Made by a program: the position numbers and the translations under genes
DNA from: Mucilaginibacter aurantiaciroseus
GTDB taxonomy: Bacteria > Bacteroidota > Bacteroidia > Sphingobacteriales > Sphingobacteriaceae
Length of the DNA: 64,000 nucleotides
Reading direction: 5' to 3'
NCBI RefSeq assembly: GCF_024055595.1
Contig: NZ_JAMXOF010000002.1
Location: 496,001-560,000, forward strand
In this document: positions 8,587 through 20,607 of the stretch, in pieces
Layout of the letters: every line of letters starts with the position of its first letter
Numbering within the stretch: the stretch's first letter is position 1
Notes under the pieces: model-generated
What the model was told of the DNA's origin: nothing
The model's input: only the letters and a program-made list of their open reading frames with translations
The model's database searches: none

Positions 8587-8781
8587 ATGGCAGGCGTAGC
8601 TGAATACATTAAAGAATCATACATCGAGTTGACCGAGAAAGTAACCTGGCCAACCTGGACAGAATTGCAAAACAGTGCCGTATTGGTGTTGATAGCTGCA
8701 ATTATTATTGCTATGGTCATTTTTGGTATGGACCAGATCATTGGCTATTTGCTTAATCAGTTTTACACTTCACTAACCTAA
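8587..8781 (+). CDS. secE: preprotein translocase subunit SecE
   Basis: 64-aa single-span form of SecE, the clamp subunit of SecYEG. An amphipathic N-terminal helix (YIKESYIELTEKVTWPTW, with the family VTWPT motif) precedes one membrane helix at about residues 33-55. It lies between tRNA-Trp and nusG with an 11-base gap to nusG. Confidence 0.93.
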   Translation: MAGVAEYIKESYIELTEKVTWPTWTELQNSAVLVLIAAIIIAMVIFGMDQIIGYLLNQFYTSLT

Positions 8782-8792
8782 TTATACAATAG

Positions 8793-9335
8793 ATGAGTGA
8801 TCAATTAAAGTGGTACGTAGTTAGAGCCATCAGTGGTAAAGAAAAAAAAGTAAAACAATATATAGACGCTGAAGTAAGCAGGTTAGGAATAACACACTTG
8901 GTACCCCAGGTGCTTATCCCGACTGAAAAGTATTACCAAATGCGCGATGGAAAGAAAATTGCTAAAGAACGCAATTACTTCCCGGGTTATGTATTGATGG
9001 AAGCCTCACTTGACGGTGAGCTGGAACACATCATAAAAAATGTGAACAGTGTAATTGGTTTCTTAGGCGATAAGCAAGGTAATGCTATCCCTTTACGCCA
9101 GGCCGAAGTTAGCCGTATTTTAGGTAAGGTTGATGAGATGAGCGCACAAGGCGAAACTATGAACGTACCATATTACGCTGGCGAAAACGTTAAAGTAATG
9201 GATGGTCCATTCAACGGTTTTAGCGGCGTAATAGAAGAGGTTAACGAAGAGAAAAAGAAATTAAAAGTAATGGTAAAGATATTCGGGCGCCGTACGCCGC
9301 TTGAATTGAATTACATGCAGGTAGAGAAAGAATAG
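8793..9335 (+). CDS. nusG: transcription termination/antitermination protein NusG
   Basis: 180-aa RNA-polymerase-binding factor. The NGN domain (about 1-115) starts KWYVVRAISGKEKKV and includes NYFPGYVLM. The C-terminal KOW domain carries VKVMDGPFNGFSGVIEEVNEEK. It is the housekeeping copy, coupled to secE and the ribosomal/RNAP genes, and not a UpxY-type capsule regulator. Confidence 0.95.
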   Translation: MSDQLKWYVVRAISGKEKKVKQYIDAEVSRLGITHLVPQVLIPTEKYYQMRDGKKIAKERNYFPGYVLMEASLDGELEHIIKNVNSVIGFLGDKQGNAIPLRQAEVSRILGKVDEMSAQGETMNVPYYAGENVKVMDGPFNGFSGVIEEVNEEKKKLKVMVKIFGRRTPLELNYMQVEKE

Positions 9336-9474
9336 TTTGGTGAGTGATTAATGGTTAATTAATAAATAGTTGACCGAAACCTGACCCAAGCAAACACAAT
9401 ATTAAATACACAGAGCGTTTGATAACATAAGAGTGACAACACTTACCACTCACAAAATCAACCACTCACAAAAC
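9336..9474 (+). repeat. word-built intergenic inverted repeat (nusG/rplK gap)
   Basis: The left arm begins TTTGGTGAGTGATTA. The right arm holds two tandem near-complements of it, around ACCACTCACAAAA (near 9446-9474). The arms are imperfect and lie within the operon transcript. No ORF and no clear promoter box here. Confidence 0.55.
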
Positions 9475-9532
9475 CTTAAATGTTACTTAGCTTCCACTTA
9501 CTAACATTGAGTTATAATTAAAACAAATCAAA

Positions 9533-9976
9533 ATGGCAAAAGAAGTCGGTGCGATGGTAAAGCTACAAGTAAAGGGCGGCGCTGCAAATCCATCTCCTCC
9601 AATTGGCCCAGCATTGGGTGCAAAAGGTGTGAACATTATGGAGTTTTGCAAGCAGTTCAACGCACGTACCCAGGATAAACCTGGTAAAGTGTTACCTGTA
9701 GTTATTACTGTTTATGTCGACAAGTCTTTCGATTTTATCATCAAAACCCCTCCCGTTGCTATCCAACTTTTGGAAGTTACAGGCTTAAAAGGTGGTTCGG
9801 CTGAACCTAACCGTAAAAAAGTTGCCAATGTAAATTGGGAACAGGTTGAGACCATAGCTAAAGATAAAATGATTGATTTGAATGCATTTACAGTAGAATC
9901 AGCCATGAGAATGGTGGCAGGTACTGCCCGCAGTATGGGGATAACCGTATCAGGTACGGCACCCTGGAATAATTAA
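9533..9976 (+). CDS. rplK: 50S ribosomal protein L11
   Basis: 147-aa protein of the GTPase-associated centre. Family motifs are [20 protein letters not shown] and [14 protein letters not shown] in the N-terminal domain, and the C-terminal rRNA-binding domain ends [10 protein letters not shown]. It starts ATG after an AT-rich stretch lacking an SD. First ribosomal gene after nusG. Confidence 0.97.
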   Translation: MAKEVGAMVKLQVKGGAANPSPPIGPALGAKGVNIMEFCKQFNARTQDKPGKVLPVVITVYVDKSFDFIIKTPPVAIQLLEVTGLKGGSAEPNRKKVANVNWEQVETIAKDKMIDLNAFTVESAMRMVAGTARSMGITVSGTAPWNN

Positions 9977-9999
9977 TTAATACAAATCAGTTTAAGACA

Positions 10000-10698
10000 G
10001 TGGCTAGATTAACAAAAAATCAAAAAGCGGCACTCTCCAAAATTGAGGCTAACAAAACGTATACGTTAGAAGCAGCGTCATCGCTGGTAAAGGAATTAAC
10101 CAATACCAAATTTGACTCATCTGTAGATATCGATGTACGCTTAGGTGTTGATCCTCGTAAAGCCAATCAAATGGTACGTGGTATTGTAACATTGCCTCAT
10201 GGAACCGGTAAAACTGTACGTGTGTTGGTGCTTTGTACTCCTGATAAGGAACAAGAAGCAAAAGATGCAGGTGCGGATTTCGTAGGTTTGGATGATTATA
10301 TTGCCAAGATTGAAAGCGGATGGACTGATGTTGATATTATCATTACTATGCCAAGCGTTATGGCTAAGGTAGGTCGTTTGGGTCGTATATTAGGCCCGCG
10401 TAACCTTATGCCTAACCCTAAATCAGGAACAGTAACACCAGAAGTTGGTAAAGCTGTAACTGAGGTAAAAGGTGGTAAGATCGATTTCAAGGTTGATAAA
10501 ACCGGTATCATTCACACTTCAATAGGAAAAGCATCTTTCACTGCTGAGAAAATTTATGAGAATGCATTAGAAGTATTGCAAACTATCTCTAAATTAAAAC
10601 CATCAGCAGCAAAGGGCACATATTTTAAGAGCATACATATCTCTTCAACAATGTCGCCAGGAATCACAATTGAAACTAAATCAGTAGCGGGGATCTAA
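10000..10698 (+). CDS. rplA: 50S ribosomal protein L1
   Basis: 232-aa L1-stalk protein. The start is GTG at 10000 ([11 protein letters not shown]); 23 bases separate it from rplK. The signature [21 protein letters not shown] is intact, followed by KAGKIDFK-type and [17 protein letters not shown] segments. It ends two bases before rplJ, so translation is probably coupled. Confidence 0.97.
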   Translation: MARLTKNQKAALSKIEANKTYTLEAASSLVKELTNTKFDSSVDIDVRLGVDPRKANQMVRGIVTLPHGTGKTVRVLVLCTPDKEQEAKDAGADFVGLDDYIAKIESGWTDVDIIITMPSVMAKVGRLGRILGPRNLMPNPKSGTVTPEVGKAVTEVKGGKIDFKVDKTGIIHTSIGKASFTAEKIYENALEVLQTISKLKPSAAKGTYFKSIHISSTMSPGITIETKSVAGI

Positions 10699-10700
10699 TC

Positions 10701-11219
10701 ATGAATAAAGAAGAAAAACACGACCTTGTTCTTGCCCTTGCTGATCAGATTAAAGAGTACGGTAATTTTTATATTACTGATACTGCTGATCTAACAGTTG
10801 TAAAAGTGAATAATATCCGTCGTCAATGTTTCGAGGCTGATATCATCATGCTTGTAGCAAAAAACAGCTTGATCAAAAAAGCTATGGAAGCTGCAGAAGG
10901 TGATTTTTCCCCGATATATGATGTATTAAAAGGTTCTTCATCAATCCTTTTCTCAAAATCAGCAACTGCCCCGGCAAAGTTGATCAAAGCTTTAAGGAAA
11001 AAAGGTGATAAACCGGTTTTAAAAGCAGCATACATTGATTCAGCGATATTTATTGGCGATAATCAATTAGATACTTTGACTAAATTGAAGTCAAAAGAGC
11101 AATTGATCGGCGAGATAATAGGCTTACTACAATCACCAGCGAAAAACGTTATTTCTGCATTACAATCAGGCGGAAATATCCTTGCAGGTGTTGTAAAAAC
11201 ATTACAAGAAAGAGGTTAA
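10701..11219 (+). CDS. rplJ: 50S ribosomal protein L10
   Basis: 172-aa stalk base protein. The N-terminal rRNA-binding domain is followed by a C-terminal helix (about 135-172) that binds L7/L12 dimers. It begins two bases after rplA, so the classical L10 leader-RNA autoregulation site cannot sit in a long spacer as in E. coli; any operator would have to lie inside rplA. Confidence 0.95.
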   Translation: MNKEEKHDLVLALADQIKEYGNFYITDTADLTVVKVNNIRRQCFEADIIMLVAKNSLIKKAMEAAEGDFSPIYDVLKGSSSILFSKSATAPAKLIKALRKKGDKPVLKAAYIDSAIFIGDNQLDTLTKLKSKEQLIGEIIGLLQSPAKNVISALQSGGNILAGVVKTLQERG

Positions 11220-11277
11220 CAAACACCTTAAAGTTTGATATTAAACAAAAAGAATTAAGTAAAAAATAAAAAATAAA

Positions 11278-11661
11278 ATGGCGGATTTAAAAGCGTTTGC
11301 TGAACAGTTGGTAAACTTGACAGTAAAGGAAGTAAACGAATTAGCTCAGATCTTGAAAGACGAGTATGGCATTGAGCCAGCTGCTGCAGCTGTTGCTGCT
11401 GCACCGGCTGCTGGTGGTGGCGATGATGCTCCTGCTGCTGCTGCTGAGCAAACTGCATTTGACGTGATCCTGAAAGAAGCAGGTGGTTCAAAGTTAGCAG
11501 TTGTTAAATTAGTAAAAGACTTAACTGGCTTAGGTTTGAAAGAAGCTAAAGATTTAGTTGACAGTGCACCTAAAGAGGTAAAAACTGGCGTAACTAAAGA
11601 AGAAGCTCATTCTTTGAAATCTCAATTAGAAGAAGCTGGAGCAGTAGTTGAGGTTAAATAA
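11278..11661 (+). CDS. rplL: 50S ribosomal protein L7/L12
   Basis: 127-aa stalk protein. The N-terminal dimerisation helix pair is followed by an Ala/Gly-rich flexible hinge at about residues 37-60, encoded by GCTGCT-type repeats. The globular C-terminal domain carries [20 protein letters not shown], the factor-binding helix. Confidence 0.97.
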   Translation: MADLKAFAEQLVNLTVKEVNELAQILKDEYGIEPAAAAVAAAPAAGGGDDAPAAAAEQTAFDVILKEAGGSKLAVVKLVKDLTGLGLKEAKDLVDSAPKEVKTGVTKEEAHSLKSQLEEAGAVVEVK

Positions 11662-11685
11662 TTTAGCCTAACACCAAATAGCATC

Positions 11686-11713
11686 AGACTCCGATCATTT
11701 TTGGTCGGGGTCT
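11686..11713 (+). terminator. intercistronic hairpin between rplL and rpoB
   Basis: A ten-base stem with two G-T pairs (GACTCCGATC/GGTCGGGGTC) sits 25 bases after rplL. No strong T-run follows, so it may attenuate or be an RNA-processing site rather than a full terminator. This would allow less rpoBC than rplJL. Confidence 0.55.
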
Positions 11714-11742
11714 ATTGCCGTTTATACACATTAGATTTGAGG

Positions 11743-11827
11743 CGTAAGATAAGAGATATGAGATCTTACGTAATTACAACAGGCTTTAAGCGATTGTCTT
11801 CAATCTAACGTCTAACATCTCATATCT
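11743..11827 (+). repeat. word-built intergenic inverted repeat (rplL/rpoB gap)
   Basis: AGATATGAGAT (11754-11764) has a perfect 11-bp complement at 11817-11827. A shorter nested pair, CGTAAGAT/ATCTTACG, lies at 11743-11750 and 11763-11770. Near-copies of the same words (TCTAACGTCTAACATCT) fill the right arm. It lies 35 bases before the rpoB start. Confidence 0.7.
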
Positions 11828-11862
11828 GAAACACAGGTTTAATAAAATTAAATTATAACACC

Positions 11863-14800
11863 TTGGCAAACAATATTAACCAAAGAGTAAACTTTGCAAC
11901 CAGCAGAAAGGTACTTGATTACCCCGATTTCCTGGATGTACAGTTACAATCTTTCCAGGAATTTTTTCAATTGGAAACCACGTCAGACAACCGCTATAAA
12001 GAGGGGTTGTTTAAAGTATTTGCCGAAAACTTTCCTATTTCAGATTCAAGGAACATCTTCGTTTTAGAGTTTCTTGATTATTTTATTGATCCGCCACGTT
12101 ACGATATACGCGAGTGTATTGAGCGCGGGTTAACTTACAGTGTGCCATTAAAAGCAAAACTTCGCTTATCATGTAATGATGCCGAGCACGAAGATTTTGA
12201 AACAATTGTACAGGACGTGTACCTGGGAACTATCCCATACATGACGCCTAAAGGTACGTTTGTTATCAATGGCGCCGAGCGTGTAATTGTATCACAATTA
12301 CACCGTTCACCTGGTGTGTTCTTTGGCCAAAGCCGCCACACCAACGGTACAAAACTATACTCTGCCCGTGTTATACCTTTCAAAGGTTCATGGATAGAGT
12401 TTGCTACAGACGTTAATAACGTGATGTATGCCTACATTGACCGTAAAAAGAAATTCCCGGTTACTACGCTTCTGCGTGCTATAGGCTACGATTCTGATAA
12501 AGACATCTTAGAATTGTTTGAGCTTGCAGACGAAGTTAAAGTAAGCAAATCTGGTCTGAAGAAATTCATTGGCCGTAAGCTTGCTGCAAGGGTGCTTAAA
12601 AAATGGGTAGAAGATTTCGTGGATGAGGATACCGGTGAAGTGGTATCTATTGACCGTAACGAGATCATCCTTGAGCGCGAAACCGTATTGGAAGACGATC
12701 ACATCGATATGATCATTGATGCAGGTGTTAAAACCATCATCCTTAACAAGGAAGATGCTGCCACCAGCGGTGATTATACTATTATATATAACACGTTACA
12801 AAAAGACACTTCAAACTCTGAGAAGGAAGCGGTTGAACACATCTATCGCCAGTTGCGTAACGCCGAACCACCTGATGAAGAAACAGCTCGTGGTATCATC
12901 GATCGTTTATTCTTCTCTGATAAAAGATACGATTTGGGCGATGTGGGCAGGTACCGCATCAACCGTAAATTAAAGTTGAATACTTCTGACGAAACAAAAG
13001 TATTAACCAAACAGGATATCATCGCGATTGTGAAATACCTGATCAAATTAATCAACTCAAAAGCTGAGGTGGATGATATTGATCACTTGTCAAACCGTCG
13101 TGTTCGTACCGTTGGTGAGCAACTTTACGCACAATTTGGTGTTGGTTTGGCTCGTATGGCACGTACCATCCGCGAGCGTATGAACATTCGTGATAACGAG
13201 GTGTTCACACCAACCGACCTAATCAATGCACGTACACTATCATCTGTGATTAACTCGTTCTTCGGAACAAACCAGTTATCACAGTTTATGGACCAAACCA
13301 ATCCACTGGCAGAGATTACGCACAAGCGTCGTCTGTCAGCCTTAGGCCCCGGCGGTCTGTCGCGTGAGCGTGCAGGTTTCGAGGTTCGTGACGTACACTA
13401 CACCCACTACGGTAGGTTATGTACAATTGAAACTCCGGAAGGACCGAACATTGGTTTGATCTCATCACTTTGTGTACACGCTAAAATCAATAACTTAGGC
13501 TTTATCGAAACACCATACAAACGTGTGGTTGACGGTATTGTACAGGTTAACGAGCCGGTTATTTACCTATCTGCAGAAGATGAAGATGGTAAAACTATTG
13601 GCCAGGCTAACGCTTATTACGATGATAAAGGTGTTTTCGCTAACCCACGTGTAAAAGCACGTTTCGAAGGTGACTTCCCTATTATCGACCCGGACAAACT
13701 GGATCTGATGGACATCGCTCCAAACCAGATCACGTCAATCGCGGCTTCATTGATTCCTTTCCTGGAGCATGATGATGCTAACCGTGCCTTGATGGGATCT
13801 AACATGCAACGCCAGGCCGTACCATTGTTACGCCCCGAAGCGCCAATTGTAGGTACAGGTTTGGAAGGCCGTGTAGCAAAAGACTCTCGTACCCTTATCA
13901 ACGCCGAAGGTGATGGTGTGGTTGAGTATGTTGATGCTAACGAGATCAAAATTAGATATGACCGTAACGATCTTGATCGTTTGATCTCTTTTGATGGCGA
14001 TACCAGGAGCTACCTGTTAACTAAATTTAAAAAGACCAATCAAAGCACTACCATCAACTTGAAGCCTATTGTTAAGAAAGGCCAGCGGGTTACTAAAGGT
14101 GAAGTGCTTTGCGAGGGCTATGCAACCCAGAATGGTGAGCTTGCCTTAGGCCGTAACCTTAAGGTGGCATTTATGCCTTGGCAAGGTTACAACTTTGAGG
14201 ATGCGATCGTAATATCTGAGCGTGTAGTATCTCAGGATATATTCACATCACTTCACGTTGAAGAATTTGAACTTGAAGTGCGTGATACAAAACGCGGCGA
14301 AGAGGAATTGACACCGGATATCCCTAACGTATCAGAAGAAGCTACCAAAGACCTTGACGAAGACGGTATTATCCGTGTTGGTGCCGAGGTTAAAGAAGGC
14401 GACATACTGATAGGTAAGATTACTCCAAAAGGTGAATCAGACCCTTCTCCGGAAGAAAAATTGTTACGTGCCATCTTTGGTGATAAAGCAGGTGATGTTA
14501 AGGATGCTTCTTTAAAAACTCCGCCGTCAATAGCGGGTGTTGTTATCGATACAAAATTATTTAGCCGTGCTAAAAAAACCACTAAAGCGGAAGAAAAAGC
14601 GCAAATTGAAAAACTTGATGCTAAACATGATAAAGCTGTAAAAGATCTTAAAAACACGCTAATTGAGAAGTTATTTGAGATTGTTAACGGTAAAACATCA
14701 CAAGGTGTTTACAATGTTTACAAAGAGTTATTTGTAGCTAAAGGTGTTAAGTTTACTCAAAAAATATTGTCTGAGCTTAGCTACGAAAGTATCAACCCAA

Positions 14801-15666
14801 CAAAATGGACAACTGACGATGATAAGAACGACCATATAAAAACTTTGCTTCATAACTATAATATTAAAGTGAACGAAGAACTGGGTGCTTACCGTCGTGA
14901 TAAGTTTGCTATTAGCGTAGGTGATGAGCTTCCATCAGGTATTGTTCAAATGGCTAAAGTTTACATCGCTAAAAAACGTAAGCTTAAAGTAGGTGATAAA
15001 ATGGCGGGCCGCCACGGTAACAAAGGTATTGTTGCGCGTATTGTACGTGACGAGGACATGCCTTTCTTAGAAGATGGTACCCCGGTTGATATTGTGTTGA
15101 ACCCACTGGGTGTACCTTCACGTATGAACCTTGGCCAGATCTACGAAACAGTATTAGGTTGGGCAGGTAAAGAGCTTGGTGTAAAATTCGCTACTCCTAT
15201 TTTTGATGGTGCAAGCCATACCGAAGTAGAAGAGTGGGTTAAAAAGGCAAACTTACCGGAATCTGGCCGTACCTATTTATACAATGGTTTAACAGGCGAC
15301 CGTTTTGACCAGCAAACAACCGTAGGTATTATCTACATGCTTAAACTGGGCCACATGGTTGACGATAAGATGCACGCGCGTTCTATCGGGCCATACTCAT
15401 TAATTACACAACAGCCATTGGGTGGTAAAGCCCAGTTTGGTGGTCAGCGTTTTGGTGAGATGGAGGTTTGGGCACTTGAGGCATTTGGTGCATCAAACAT
15501 CCTGCAGGAAATATTAACTGTTAAATCGGATGATGTTGTTGGCCGTGCCAAAACTTATGAAGCTATTGTTAAAGGTGAAAACTTGCCTACGCCATCAGTA
15601 CCGGAATCATTCAACGTATTGGTTCACGAATTAAGAGGTTTAGGTTTGGATATCACTTTAGAATAA
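11863..15666 (+). CDS. rpoB: DNA-directed RNA polymerase subunit beta
   Basis: 1267 aa, the usual Bacteroidota length. The start is a TTG ([14 protein letters not shown]); no ATG suits the conserved N-terminus. The rifampicin region begins at Phe467 ([12 protein letters not shown]) and has no substitution obvious against the family sequence. Later blocks [26 protein letters not shown] and [20 protein letters not shown] are intact. Cotranscribed with rpoC. Confidence 0.98.
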   Translation: MANNINQRVNFATSRKVLDYPDFLDVQLQSFQEFFQLETTSDNRYKEGLFKVFAENFPISDSRNIFVLEFLDYFIDPPRYDIRECIERGLTYSVPLKAKLRLSCNDAEHEDFETIVQDVYLGTIPYMTPKGTFVINGAERVIVSQLHRSPGVFFGQSRHTNGTKLYSARVIPFKGSWIEFATDVNNVMYAYIDRKKKFPVTTLLRAIGYDSDKDILELFELADEVKVSKSGLKKFIGRKLAARVLKKWVEDFVDEDTGEVVSIDRNEIILERETVLEDDHIDMIIDAGVKTIILNKEDAATSGDYTIIYNTLQKDTSNSEKEAVEHIYRQLRNAEPPDEETARGIIDRLFFSDKRYDLGDVGRYRINRKLKLNTSDETKVLTKQDIIAIVKYLIKLINSKAEVDDIDHLSNRRVRTVGEQLYAQFGVGLARMARTIRERMNIRDNEVFTPTDLINARTLSSVINSFFGTNQLSQFMDQTNPLAEITHKRRLSALGPGGLSRERAGFEVRDVHYTHYGRLCTIETPEGPNIGLISSLCVHAKINNLGFIETPYKRVVDGIVQVNEPVIYLSAEDEDGKTIGQANAYYDDKGVFANPRVKARFEGDFPIIDPDKLDLMDIAPNQITSIAASLIPFLEHDDANRALMGSNMQRQAVPLLRPEAPIVGTGLEGRVAKDSRTLINAEGDGVVEYVDANEIKIRYDRNDLDRLISFDGDTRSYLLTKFKKTNQSTTINLKPIVKKGQRVTKGEVLCEGYATQNGELALGRNLKVAFMPWQGYNFEDAIVISERVVSQDIFTSLHVEEFELEVRDTKRGEEELTPDIPNVSEEATKDLDEDGIIRVGAEVKEGDILIGKITPKGESDPSPEEKLLRAIFGDKAGDVKDASLKTPPSIAGVVIDTKLFSRAKKTTKAEEKAQIEKLDAKHDKAVKDLKNTLIEKLFEIVNGKTSQGVYNVYKELFVAKGVKFTQKILSELSYESINPTKWTTDDDKNDHIKTLLHNYNIKVNEELGAYRRDKFAISVGDELPSGIVQMAKVYIAKKRKLKVGDKMAGRHGNKGIVARIVRDEDMPFLEDGTPVDIVLNPLGVPSRMNLGQIYETVLGWAGKELGVKFATPIFDGASHTEVEEWVKKANLPESGRTYLYNGLTGDRFDQQTTVGIIYMLKLGHMVDDKMHARSIGPYSLITQQPLGGKAQFGGQRFGEMEVWALEAFGASNILQEILTVKSDDVVGRAKTYEAIVKGENLPTPSVPESFNVLVHELRGLGLDITLE

Positions 15667-15668
15667 AG

Positions 15669-15770
15669 GTTGTTGTAAAGTTGTAAGGTTTGAATGTTGA
15701 AAGGTTAACGCCATAACATTCCAACCTTACAACATTTCAACTTTGCAACATTTCAACCTTTTCAACAACT
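15669..15770 (+). repeat. word-built intergenic inverted repeat (rpoB/rpoC gap)
   Basis: The whole 121-base gap is built from words such as GTTGTAAGGTT and TTGAAATGTTG. TTGTAAGGTT (15681-15690) is perfectly complementary to AACCTTACAA (15723-15732). The right arm (to 15770) holds several further near-complements of the left. It would form a long imperfect hairpin in the rpoBC mRNA. Confidence 0.7.
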
Positions 15771-15787
15771 AAAAAATCAAGTAGACT

Positions 15788-18700
15788 ATGTCTTACAAAA
15801 AGGATAATAAAATTAAGAGTAATTTCACCACAATTACCATCAGTTTAGCTTCTCCGGAATCTATCCTTGAGCGTTCAAGCGGTGAGGTTTTAAAACCTGA
15901 GACCATTAACTACCGTACCTACAAACCCGAGCGTGACGGTTTGTTCTGCGAGCGTATTTTCGGTCCGGTTAAAGATTACGAATGCCACTGTGGTAAATAC
16001 AAACGTATCCGTTACAAGGGTATAGTGTGTGACCGTTGTGGTGTTGAAGTAACTGAGAAAAAGGTACGCCGCGAACGTATGGGCCACATCAACTTAGTGG
16101 TGCCTGTTGCGCACATCTGGTACTTCCGCTCGTTGCCAAATAAAATTGGTTACCTGTTGGGCTTACCTACCAAAAGGTTAGACCTTATCATTTACTACGA
16201 AAGATATGTAGTTATTCAGCCTGGTGTTAAAGAATCTGACGGTATCTCTAAAATGGATTTCCTGACAGAAGAAGAATACCTGGATATATTGGATACCTTA
16301 CCAAAAGAAAACCAATACCTGGATGATAAAGATCCACAAAAATTTGTGGCTAAAATGGGTGCCGAAGCATTAGAAGAATTGTTGCGCCGCATCAATTTGG
16401 ATGAGCTTTCATACAACCTACGCCACCAGGCAGCTAACGAAACTTCACAACAACGTAAAAACGAAGCGTTAAAACGCTTACAGGTTGTTGAGGCTTTCCG
16501 TGGTGCGGCTACAAGGATAGAGAATAACCCATCTTGGATGATTGTTAAGATCGTACCGGTTATACCTCCAGAATTGCGCCCGTTAGTACCATTGGAAGGT
16601 GGCCGTTTCGCTACTTCCGACTTAAACGATTTATACCGCCGTGTAATTATCCGTAACAACCGTTTAAAACGTTTGATCGAGATCAAAGCACCGGAAGTTA
16701 TATTACGTAACGAAAAACGTATGTTACAGGAAGCTGTAGATTCGTTATTTGACAACTCACGTAAAGTTAACGCGGTTAAAACTGAAGGTAACCGTGCCCT
16801 TAAATCACTTTCAGACATCCTGAAAGGTAAACAAGGTCGTTTCCGTCAAAATTTACTTGGTAAACGTGTGGATTACTCGGCACGTTCGGTAATTGTTGTA
16901 GGCCCTAACTTGAAACTGCACGAGTGTGGTTTGCCAAAAGATATGGCTGCTGAGTTATTCAAACCATTTATCATTCGTAAGATGATAGAACGTGGTGTGG
17001 TTAAAACAGTAAAATCTGCAAAGAAAATTGTTGACCGTAAAGACCCATTAGTTTGGGATATTTTGGAAAACGTATTAAAAGGCCACCCTGTATTATTAAA
17101 CCGTGCGCCTACGCTGCACAGGTTGGGTATCCAGGCTTTCCAACCAAAACTGGTAGAAGGTAAGGCTATACAATTGCACCCGTTAACCTGTACCGCCTTC
17201 AACGCGGATTTTGACGGTGACCAGATGGCTGTGCACGTACCACTTGGTAACGCAGCAATTTTGGAAGCCCAGGTATTAATGCTTGCATCACACAATATCT
17301 TAAACCCTGCTAACGGTACGCCTATTACAGTACCTTCGCAAGACATGGTGCTTGGTTTGTACTACATAACCAAAGGCCGTAAAACTGACGAAGGACGTGT
17401 TGTAAAAGGGCAAGACCTTACTTTCTATTCTTCCGAAGAGGTAATTATCGCTTATAACGAAAGAAAGATAGATCTGCACGCCTTTATCAAGGTTAAAGGA
17501 AAAATTAAAGACCGCGATGGTATCATCGTATCTAAAATAATTGAAACTACTGTAGGCCGTGTGTTATTTAACCAGCACGTGCCCGAAGAAGTAGGTTACA
17601 TTAACGAATTATTGACCAAAAAATCATTACGTGATATTATTGGCGAGGTTGTTAAAATAACCGGTATGGCACGCGCTGCCCAGTTCCTTGATGATATTAA
17701 GGAGTTAGGTTTCCGTATGGCATTCCAGGGTGGTTTATCATTTAACTTGAAGGATATTAATATCCCTGAAGAAAAAGTGACTTTAATTGCCCAGGCTTCT
17801 AAAGAAGTAGAAGATGTTATGGGTAACTATAACATGGGTTTTATCACCAACAACGAGCGTTACAACCAAATCATCGATATCTGGACACGTATCAATAACC
17901 GCTTAACCGCGAATGTGATGAACATCCTTTCGAATGATAACCAAGGGTTCAACTCGGTGTACATGATGCTTGACTCTGGTGCACGTGGTTCTAAAGAGCA
18001 GATCCGTCAGCTTGCAGGTATGCGTGGTTTGATGGCTAAGCCTCAAAAATCAGGTTCGGGTGGTGAGATCATCGAAAACCCGATCTTATCTAACTTTAAA
18101 GAAGGATTATCGGTATTAGAGTACTTCATCTCTACCCACGGTGCGCGTAAAGGTTTGGCAGATACAGCGTTAAAAACTGCGGATGCTGGTTACTTAACCC
18201 GTAGGTTGCATGATGTTGCACAAGACATGATCGTTGGTGAGGTTGATTGTGGTACCCTGCGTGGTATTTACACAACTGCATTAAAAGATAACGAGGATGT
18301 TGTTGAGCCTTTATATGACCGTATCTTAGGCCGTACCACACTACATGATGTACACGACCCTATCACTAACGAATTATTGATCAAAGCAGGTGAGGACATC
18401 ACCGAAGAGATCGCTAAAAAAGTAGAGAACTCACCTTTAGAAGGTGTTGAGATCCGTTCGGTATTAACATGCGAAAGCAAACGCGGTGTGTGTGCTTTAT
18501 GTTATGGCCGTAACCTTGCAAGCGGTAAACGCGTGCAAATGGGCGAGGCTGTAGGTGTAATTGCTGCACAATCAATCGGTGAACCGGGTACACAGTTAAC
18601 ATTACGTACATTCCACGTGGGTGGTACCGCATCTAACATCGCGGCCGAGTCTCAGATCAATGCTAAATTTGATGGCGTTATTGAGTTTGAGAACGTACGT

Positions 18701-20074
18701 ACAGTAGAATACAAAACAGAAGAAGGTATAGTTGACGTGGTATTGGGTCGTTCAGGCGAGTTCCGTATCATCGAGGCCGGTACAAATAAAGTAATTGTTA
18801 CCAACAACATCCCATACGGTTCATACCTGTATGTTAAGGATGGCGCTAACATTACCAAAGGCGACCGTATATGTTCATGGGATCCGTACAATGCGGTAAT
18901 TATCTCTGAATTTGCCGGTATCACTACATTTGAGGCAGTATTGGAAGGTATCACATTCCGCGAGGAAAGTGATGAGCAGACTGGTCACCGCGAGAAAGTG
19001 ATCATCGATACCAGGGATAAAACTAAAAACCCTGTTATACAGATAGCTGATACAAAAGGTAATATCATTAAAGGTTATAACATCCCGGTAGGTGCCCACA
19101 TTTCTGTTGAAGAAGGTGAGAAACTACAAACCGGGCAAGTTATTGCCAAGATTCCTCGTTCAACCGGTAAAACGCGAGATATTACAGGTGGTTTGCCACG
19201 TGTAACCGAGTTATTCGAAGCACGTAACCCATCTAACCCGGCCGTAGTAACCGAGATTGATGGTGTGGTAACTTTAGGTGGTGTTAAACGTGGTAACCGC
19301 GAAATGACTATCGAAAGTAAAGACGGCCAGGTTAAAAAATACCTTGTGCCATTGTCTAAACACATCCTTGTACAGGATAACGACTTTGTTAAAGCAGGTA
19401 TGCCATTGTCTGATGGTTCTATCTCTCCAGCAGATATCCTTGCAATTAAAGGCCCGGCTGCAGTACAAGAGTATCTTGTTAACGGTATCCAGGAAGTTTA
19501 CCGCTTACAGGGTGTGAAAATTAACGATAAGCACTTTGAGGTGATCGTTCACCAAATGATGCAGAAGGTTGCCATTGAAGATGCCGGCGATACCCGTTTC
19601 CTTGAAAGGGAAGCAGTTGACAGCTGGGATTTCATGACCGAAAATGATGAGATGTTTGACAAGAAAGTTGTTGTTGAGCCGGGTGATTCAGCATCGTTAA
19701 AAGCTGGTCAGATCATATCATTGAGGAAACTAAGGGACGAAAACTCTATCTTGAGACGTAAAGATTTAGCTTTGGTTGAAGTTAGGGATGCTATTGCAGC
19801 AACTTCGAGCCCGATGTTACAAGGTATCACAAGAGCATCATTAGGTACCAAATCGTTCATTTCAGCGGCATCGTTCCAGGAAACTACCAAAGTACTGAAC
19901 GAAGCAGCCATAGCAGGTAAGAAAGACTTAATGCTTGGCCTGAAAGAAAACGTTATTGTTGGTCACTTAATTCCGTCAGGAACCGGTTTACGCGAATACG
20001 AAAATATCCGTGTAGGTTCTCAGGAAGAGTTTGATCGCCTGATGGCTTCAAAAACTGAGGAAGTGGAAGCTTAA
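15788..20074 (+). CDS. rpoC: DNA-directed RNA polymerase subunit beta'
   Basis: 1428 aa, normal for the phylum. The N-terminal zinc site uses Cys66, Cys68, Cys81 and Cys84. The catalytic Mg motif NADFDGD is at residues 472-478. The bridge-helix/trigger-loop region, the second zinc cluster ([13 protein letters not shown]) and the [16 protein letters not shown] block are present. It starts at an ATG 121 bases after rpoB and ends 22 bases before a terminator. Confidence 0.98.
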   Translation: MSYKKDNKIKSNFTTITISLASPESILERSSGEVLKPETINYRTYKPERDGLFCERIFGPVKDYECHCGKYKRIRYKGIVCDRCGVEVTEKKVRRERMGHINLVVPVAHIWYFRSLPNKIGYLLGLPTKRLDLIIYYERYVVIQPGVKESDGISKMDFLTEEEYLDILDTLPKENQYLDDKDPQKFVAKMGAEALEELLRRINLDELSYNLRHQAANETSQQRKNEALKRLQVVEAFRGAATRIENNPSWMIVKIVPVIPPELRPLVPLEGGRFATSDLNDLYRRVIIRNNRLKRLIEIKAPEVILRNEKRMLQEAVDSLFDNSRKVNAVKTEGNRALKSLSDILKGKQGRFRQNLLGKRVDYSARSVIVVGPNLKLHECGLPKDMAAELFKPFIIRKMIERGVVKTVKSAKKIVDRKDPLVWDILENVLKGHPVLLNRAPTLHRLGIQAFQPKLVEGKAIQLHPLTCTAFNADFDGDQMAVHVPLGNAAILEAQVLMLASHNILNPANGTPITVPSQDMVLGLYYITKGRKTDEGRVVKGQDLTFYSSEEVIIAYNERKIDLHAFIKVKGKIKDRDGIIVSKIIETTVGRVLFNQHVPEEVGYINELLTKKSLRDIIGEVVKITGMARAAQFLDDIKELGFRMAFQGGLSFNLKDINIPEEKVTLIAQASKEVEDVMGNYNMGFITNNERYNQIIDIWTRINNRLTANVMNILSNDNQGFNSVYMMLDSGARGSKEQIRQLAGMRGLMAKPQKSGSGGEIIENPILSNFKEGLSVLEYFISTHGARKGLADTALKTADAGYLTRRLHDVAQDMIVGEVDCGTLRGIYTTALKDNEDVVEPLYDRILGRTTLHDVHDPITNELLIKAGEDITEEIAKKVENSPLEGVEIRSVLTCESKRGVCALCYGRNLASGKRVQMGEAVGVIAAQSIGEPGTQLTLRTFHVGGTASNIAAESQINAKFDGVIEFENVRTVEYKTEEGIVDVVLGRSGEFRIIEAGTNKVIVTNNIPYGSYLYVKDGANITKGDRICSWDPYNAVIISEFAGITTFEAVLEGITFREESDEQTGHREKVIIDTRDKTKNPVIQIADTKGNIIKGYNIPVGAHISVEEGEKLQTGQVIAKIPRSTGKTRDITGGLPRVTELFEARNPSNPAVVTEIDGVVTLGGVKRGNREMTIESKDGQVKKYLVPLSKHILVQDNDFVKAGMPLSDGSISPADILAIKGPAAVQEYLVNGIQEVYRLQGVKINDKHFEVIVHQMMQKVAIEDAGDTRFLEREAVDSWDFMTENDEMFDKKVVVEPGDSASLKAGQIISLRKLRDENSILRRKDLALVEVRDAIAATSSPMLQGITRASLGTKSFISAASFQETTKVLNEAAIAGKKDLMLGLKENVIVGHLIPSGTGLREYENIRVGSQEEFDRLMASKTEEVEA

Positions 20075-20096
20075 TCAGATTTTTTTAAATACTTTT

Positions 20097-20135
20097 GCAA
20101 AGCCTTCTGTGAAAACGGGAGGCTTTGCTATTTTT
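20097..20135 (+). terminator. terminator after rpoC
   Basis: GCAAAGCCT and AGGCTTTGC (20097-20105 and 20120-20128) form a perfect nine-base stem, followed by TATTTTT. A TACTTTTG box (20090-20097) overlaps its left edge and could start a separate transcript for the next gene. Confidence 0.75.
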
Positions 20136-20143
20136 ATACCATT

Positions 20144-20455
20144 ATGGAAGAACAAAGCGAAAACCAGATCAACATTGAGCTTACCGAAGAGGTAGCCGAA
20201 GGTGTATATGCCAACCTGGCCATTATAACCCATTCCAGTTCGGAATTTGTGCTCGATTTTATCCGTGTAATGCCCGGTGTACCAAAGGCGAAAGTAAAAT
20301 CGCGCATCATACTTACGCCCGAGCACGCAAAACGTTTGTTAGCCGCTTTAGAAGATAATTTAGAAAAGTTTGAGGCAGCTAATGGTCGCATCAAAATCCA
20401 GAACGAACCAACTGGTTTCCCGATGAACTTTGGCGGAACAATGGGGCAGGCGTAG
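20144..20455 (+). CDS. DUF3467 family protein
   Basis: 103-aa cytosolic protein of the DUF3467 family, found after rpoC in many Bacteroidota. The core is EGVYANLAIITHSSSEFVLDF, then RIILTPEHAKRLLAALEDNLEKFE. No catalytic motif is visible and the molecular role is not known to me. The conserved position suggests a link to transcription or translation, which is inference only. Confidence 0.88.
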   Translation: MEEQSENQINIELTEEVAEGVYANLAIITHSSSEFVLDFIRVMPGVPKAKVKSRIILTPEHAKRLLAALEDNLEKFEAANGRIKIQNEPTGFPMNFGGTMGQA

Positions 20456-20461
20456 TACGGA

Positions 20462-20604
20462 AGTTAATAGATCATAGTTAAAAGTTCATAGTGTTTTGAA
20501 CACTATCATGAGATGATTTATCGACTATTAATCCTATCCACAGGTGACCTACACTTCATGGTATCAATTTTTTACTATGAACTATGAACCATCAACTATT
20601 AACT
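20462..20604 (+). repeat. word-built intergenic inverted repeat (DUF3467/fcl gap)
   Basis: Perfect pairs are AGTTAATAG (20462-20470) with CTATTAACT (20596-20604), and AGTTCATAGT (20483-20492) with ACTATGAACT (20574-20583). A small hairpin ATAGTGTT/AACACTAT lies inside. The right arm ends three bases before the fcl ATG and contains a decoy ATG at 20584. Confidence 0.75.
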
Positions 20605-20607
20605 AAA

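Noticed and set aside
8793-9335. NusG considered as a UpxY-type capsule antiterminator
   Set aside because: It is in the secE-rplK context and has the full housekeeping NGN-KOW layout; the capsule locus is far away.
11255-11491. Gln/His-rich minus-strand ORF
   Set aside because: It is the complement of the GCTGCT-type hinge of L7/L12, a shadow with no independent signal.
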